Shown here in pieces: positions 4,379 to 6,599 of a stretch of 6,599 nt of DNA. The position numbers were made by a program, and so were the translations under genes. The notes under the pieces are model-generated. The model was not told where the DNA came from. It did no database searches and was given only the letters and a program-made list of their open reading frames with translations. The first letter of the stretch is position 1, and each line of letters opens with the position of its first letter. Source of the DNA: Oscillospiraceae bacterium. Lineage in GTDB: Bacteria > Bacillota > Clostridia > Oscillospirales > Acutalibacteraceae. The stretch spans positions 1 through 6,599 of the forward strand of contig CACXFE010000087.1 of assembly GCA_902766855.1 (NCBI GenBank). The letters are read 5' to 3'.

Positions 4379-5198
4379 GAATATTTGCCTCCAATCTGCA
4401 AGCGTGATTTTCTTCTTCCTTATAAAAAGCATTACGGCGCATCAGTTCATCATAATCCACCAAATGCCCGTCGAAATCCGGCCCGTCCACACAGGCGAAT
4501 TTCGTTTCGCCGCCCACGGTCACGCGGCATCCGCCGCACATGCCTGTTCCGTCGATCATAATGGGATTCAGGCTCACCAATGTTTTCACGCCGAACGGCT
4601 CGGTGGTTTTGGAAACGAATTTCATCATCGGGATCGGGCCGATCGCGATCACCAGATCATACCGATCCTGTTCCAGCAAGCGTTTTAACACCTCGGTCAC
4701 AAATCCTTTTTCGCCGTAACTCCCGTCATCCGTGGTGATATGGAACCGGGTGGCGACCGCACGCATCTCCTCTTCCAAAATCACAATTTCTTTATTGCGG
4801 AATCCGGCGATCACATCGGTTTCCACCCCCATGTTGTGCAAGGCTTTGGCCTGCGGATACGCGATAGCACATCCTACGCCGCCGCCGACTACGATCGCCT
4901 TTTTCGGATTGCCGAACTCGGTCGGGCAACCGAGCGGCCCCACGCAGTCCGCAATCGCGTCGCCCACATTCATCGCGGCAAGTTTTTTCGTGGTAAAGCC
5001 CACGGTTTGAAAAATAATGGTCAGGGTGCCGGCCTCCCGGTCAAAATCCGCCACGGTCAGCGGGATGCGCTCGCCGAATTCATCCGTCCGCACGATCACA
5101 AACTGCCCCGGCTGCACCTTCCGCGCCACAAACGGGGCTTCCAGGGTAAGGGACGCCACCTGATCATTCAGGATTCTTTTTGCAACAATTTTATACAC
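4371..5198 (-). CDS. nfnA: NfnA, small subunit of NADH-dependent ferredoxin:NADP+ oxidoreductase
   Basis: This 275-residue protein has the ferredoxin-NADP reductase fold and pairs with NfnB in the bifurcating transhydrogenase (also annotated as SudB or ferredoxin-NADP reductase subunit alpha). Residues 1 to about 95 are the FAD-binding barrel, with PGQFVIVR (30-37) and RIPLTVADF (44-52). The NAD-binding half follows with VVGGGVGCAIAYPQAKAL (103-120). The C-terminal DGTGMCGGCRVTVGG segment carries C221 and C224, with C236 in FACVDGP. These three cysteines are the family's [2Fe-2S] ligands, and in studied enzymes an Asp supplies the fourth; D216 is a possible candidate. The start is the GTG at 5198 (VYKIVAKRIL in the frame, read as Met), with GGGGG 7 nt upstream. 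Reading further upstream would run into metK. It begins 2 nt after the metK stop. Confidence 0.93.
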   Translation of the reverse strand: MYKIVAKRILNDQVASLTLEAPFVARKVQPGQFVIVRTDEFGERIPLTVADFDREAGTLTIIFQTVGFTTKKLAAMNVGDAIADCVGPLGCPTEFGNPKKAIVVGGGVGCAIAYPQAKALHNMGVETDVIAGFRNKEIVILEEEMRAVATRFHITTDDGSYGEKGFVTEVLKRLLEQDRYDLVIAIGPIPMMKFVSKTTEPFGVKTLVSLNPIMIDGTGMCGGCRVTVGGETKFACVDGPDFDGHLVDYDELMRRNAFYKEEENHACRLEANIHG

Positions 5199-5200
5199 TT

Positions 5201-6385
5201 TTATTCCCCCAATGCGCTTTTCAGCGCCTCTGTTTGATCGGTTTGTTCCCACGGCAGAGAAAGATCGGTTCTTCCCATATGACCGTACGCCGACAGTTGC
5301 CGATAAATCGGTTTGCGAAGTCCCAGCCGGTCAATAATGGCGGAAGGGCGCAAATCAAAGACTTTGCACACCGCCTCGGCAATTTTCTCATCGCTCACTT
5401 TGCCGGTGCCGAAAGTATCCACCATCACGGAAACAGGCTGTGCCACGCCGATCGCATAAGCCAGTTGCACTTCGCATTTATCGGCGATCCCGGCCGCCAC
5501 CACATTTTTCGCCGCATAACGCGCCGCATAGGCCGCGCTGCGATCCACCTTGGTGGGGTCTTTCCCCGAAAAAGCACCGCCGCCGTGCCGGGCAAACCCG
5601 CCGTAGGTATCCACGATGATCTTTCTGCCGGTAAGCCCTGTATCGCCCTGCGGGCCGCCTACTACGAAACGCCCGGTCGGGTTAATGTAAACCTTTGTCC
5701 GATCGTCTAAAAGCGCCGCGGGGATCACCGGCTTGATCACCTGCTCCCAAATATCCTTTTTCAAGGTTTCCTGCGACACCTGCTCCTGATGCTGCGAAGA
5801 AACCACCACCGCGTCGATCCTCGTCACTTTGCCGTTGTCATACTCGGCGGTGACCTGCGTTTTCCCGTCCGGCCGCAGATACGGGAGCAGCCCGCTCTTG
5901 CGCACCTCTGTCAGCCGCTTCGCCATTTTATGCGCCAACGAGATCGGCAGCGGCATCAATTCCGGCGTATCATTACAGGCATAACCGAACATCATGCCTT
6001 GATCTCCCGCGCCATGAAGGTCGTAATCATCTTCCTTACCGCCTTTATATTCCAGCGAGCGATCCACCCCCATGGCAATATCGGGGGATTGTTTATCAAT
6101 CGCCGTGACCACCCCGCAGGTGTGCCCGTCAAACCCCGCTTCGGGTGAATCGTAGCCGATTTCACAGATCGCATCCCGCGCGATTTGCGGAATATCGACC
6201 TGTGCGGTCGTGCTGATTTCCCCCATCACGGTCACAATCCCGGTGGTACAAAAGGTTTCGCATGCCACGCGCGCCATGGGATCGATTTGGAGTATTGCAT
6301 CCAACACCGCGTCTGATATACGATCGCACACCTTGTCAGGGTGTCCCTCTGTGACCGATTCGGAAGTGAATAACATTTTAGCCAT
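5201..6385 (-). CDS. metK: S-adenosylmethionine synthetase
   Basis: This is methionine adenosyltransferase, which makes S-adenosylmethionine from methionine and ATP in the cytoplasm, as a tetramer in bacteria. At 394 residues it is the normal length and intact. Visible motifs are the N-terminal FTSESVTEGHPDKVCDRISD (6-25) with the ATP-binding GHPDK at 14-18, the conserved hexapeptide GAGDQG at 125-130, and the P-loop-like GGGAFSGKDPTKVDRSAAY at 268-286. The ATG at 6385 was chosen over an in-frame ATG 24 nt upstream because AGGAG (6398-6394) is 8 nt before it and MAKMLFTSES is the usual start. It is first in an operon with nfnA and nfnB, and its last codons contain the nfnA ribosome binding site. 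A SAM-I riboswitch upstream gives feedback control by its product. Confidence 0.98.
   Translation of the reverse strand: MAKMLFTSESVTEGHPDKVCDRISDAVLDAILQIDPMARVACETFCTTGIVTVMGEISTTAQVDIPQIARDAICEIGYDSPEAGFDGHTCGVVTAIDKQSPDIAMGVDRSLEYKGGKEDDYDLHGAGDQGMMFGYACNDTPELMPLPISLAHKMAKRLTEVRKSGLLPYLRPDGKTQVTAEYDNGKVTRIDAVVVSSQHQEQVSQETLKKDIWEQVIKPVIPAALLDDRTKVYINPTGRFVVGGPQGDTGLTGRKIIVDTYGGFARHGGGAFSGKDPTKVDRSAAYAARYAAKNVVAAGIADKCEVQLAYAIGVAQPVSVMVDTFGTGKVSDEKIAEAVCKVFDLRPSAIIDRLGLRKPIYRQLSAYGHMGRTDLSLPWEQTDQTEALKSALGE
5204..5210 (-). promoter_or_regulatory. nfnA ribosome binding site inside the metK stop region
   Basis: GGGGGAA on the minus strand spans the last metK codons and the first base or two of the stop region. 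The G run is 7 nt before the nfnA GTG. It fixes the GTG at 5198 as the start and means ribosomes finishing metK pass directly over the nfnA initiation site. Confidence 0.75.
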
Positions 6386-6411
6386 TTTAACTTCTCCTTT
6401 TTTACGCAATC

Positions 6412-6438
6412 AAAAAAAGCCGCTCCAAAAGAAGCGGC
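6412..6438 (-). terminator. Intrinsic terminator of the SAM riboswitch
   Basis: On the minus strand GCCGCTTC (6438-6431) pairs with GGAGCGGC (6426-6419) in an 8-bp stem including one T-G pair, with a TTTT loop, followed by seven T (6418-6412). It lies just after the aptamer and 27 nt before the metK start, so it is the expression platform that stops transcription when SAM is bound. Confidence 0.93.
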
Positions 6439-6445
6439 ATTTCAA

Positions 6446-6542
6446 CCTCATCTCTCGGATTATCCGCCGGAATTGGCACCTTAATATAAAATCAGGTTGC
6501 CGGGCATCACAGGGCCGGTTCCCTCCGCCGCTCTTGATAAGG
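6446..6542 (-). ncRNA. SAM-I (S-box) riboswitch aptamer upstream of metK
   Basis: The 97-nt element binds S-adenosylmethionine. On the minus strand it opens CCTTATC (6542-6536), which pairs with GATGAGG (6452-6446) to close helix P1 (seven pairs, one T-G). Inside are the family's conserved blocks: GGAGGGA, then CCGGCCC, then GCCCGGCAACC, and after a P3 loop AAGGTGCCAATTCC. The class is clear from these blocks and their order. When SAM is low, the 3' strand of P1 can instead pair by eye with the 5' arm of the terminator (AGAGATGAGG with CCGCTTCTTT, 8 of 10 positions), releasing metK and the genes behind it. Confidence 0.95.
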
Positions 6543-6560
6543 ATTTATTCAATTTATTCT

Positions 6561-6588
6561 ATTTTATCATATCCGCCGGATTTGTCAA
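6561..6588 (-). promoter_or_regulatory. Sigma-A promoter of the metK-nfnA-nfnB operon
   Basis: TTGACA (6588-6583), a 16-bp spacer and TAAAAT (6566-6561) lie on the minus strand. The predicted start is near 6554, about 12 nt before the riboswitch P1 helix. The -10 region TGATAAAATAG is identical to that of the rplU promoter in this window. Confidence 0.82.
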
Positions 6589-6599
6589 CTGTTAATTTT

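Noticed and set aside
3972..4688. A 238-codon plus-strand open frame opposite nfnB and nfnA
   Set aside because: It spans the junction of two well-supported minus-strand genes, has no recognisable domain and no initiation signal.
5180..5710. A 176-codon plus-strand open frame opposite metK
   Set aside because: It is a shadow of the conserved metK coding strand, with no motif and no ribosome binding site.

Overview
The window looks like the chromosome of a Firmicute, most likely a Clostridia member of the Oscillospirales type. This is inferred from three things: a ribosomal protein L27 with the cleavable N-terminal extension next to its Prp protease, a SAM-I (S-box) riboswitch in front of metK, and an NfnAB electron-bifurcating transhydrogenase typical of anaerobes. 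The fairly GC-rich coding DNA fits, but the exact lineage cannot be read from the window. Almost every gene is on the minus strand, so transcription runs right to left. The one plus-strand gene is a small XRE-type regulator in the middle.

Right block (6599 to 2987, minus strand): a sigma-A promoter (TTGACA, 16 bp, TAAAAT), a complete SAM-I riboswitch with its intrinsic terminator, then metK (SAM synthetase), nfnA and nfnB. The genes are packed tightly. There are 2 nt between metK and nfnA, with the nfnA ribosome binding site inside the end of metK, and nfnA and nfnB overlap by 8 nt. The operon ends at a 14-bp-stem hairpin that also terminates the convergent regulator gene. The layout implies that the SAM riboswitch controls the NADPH/NADH/ferredoxin-balancing enzyme as well as SAM synthesis.

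Middle block (2978 to 2388): a 76-residue helix-turn-helix regulator on the plus strand, divergent from a 59-residue single-pass membrane protein on the minus strand. Their shared 134-nt intergenic region holds a perfect-consensus -10 box, a near-consensus promoter for the membrane protein, and three copies of a GTGCAA half-site. Two of these form a 7-bp-arm palindrome at the predicted transcription start of the membrane protein gene. The third abuts the regulator's own ribosome binding site. This looks like an autoregulated two-gene module of unknown function.

Left block (2371 to 1, minus strand): a strong promoter and an L21-type leader, followed by rplU, prp, rpmA, a terminator-like hairpin, two tandem DUF2007-like paralogues (the first with an added zinc ribbon), and the first 207 codons of obgE, which runs off the left edge. 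The rplU-prp-rpmA-obgE order is the usual one for Firmicutes. The inserted paralogue pair and the hairpin after rpmA are the unusual parts.

No tRNA or rRNA gene, insertion sequence, CRISPR array or phage gene was seen. No gene-free stretch exceeds about 215 nt. The content is mostly conserved housekeeping. The most novel aspects are the metK-nfnAB coupling, the divergent regulator/membrane-protein module and the DUF2007 pair.
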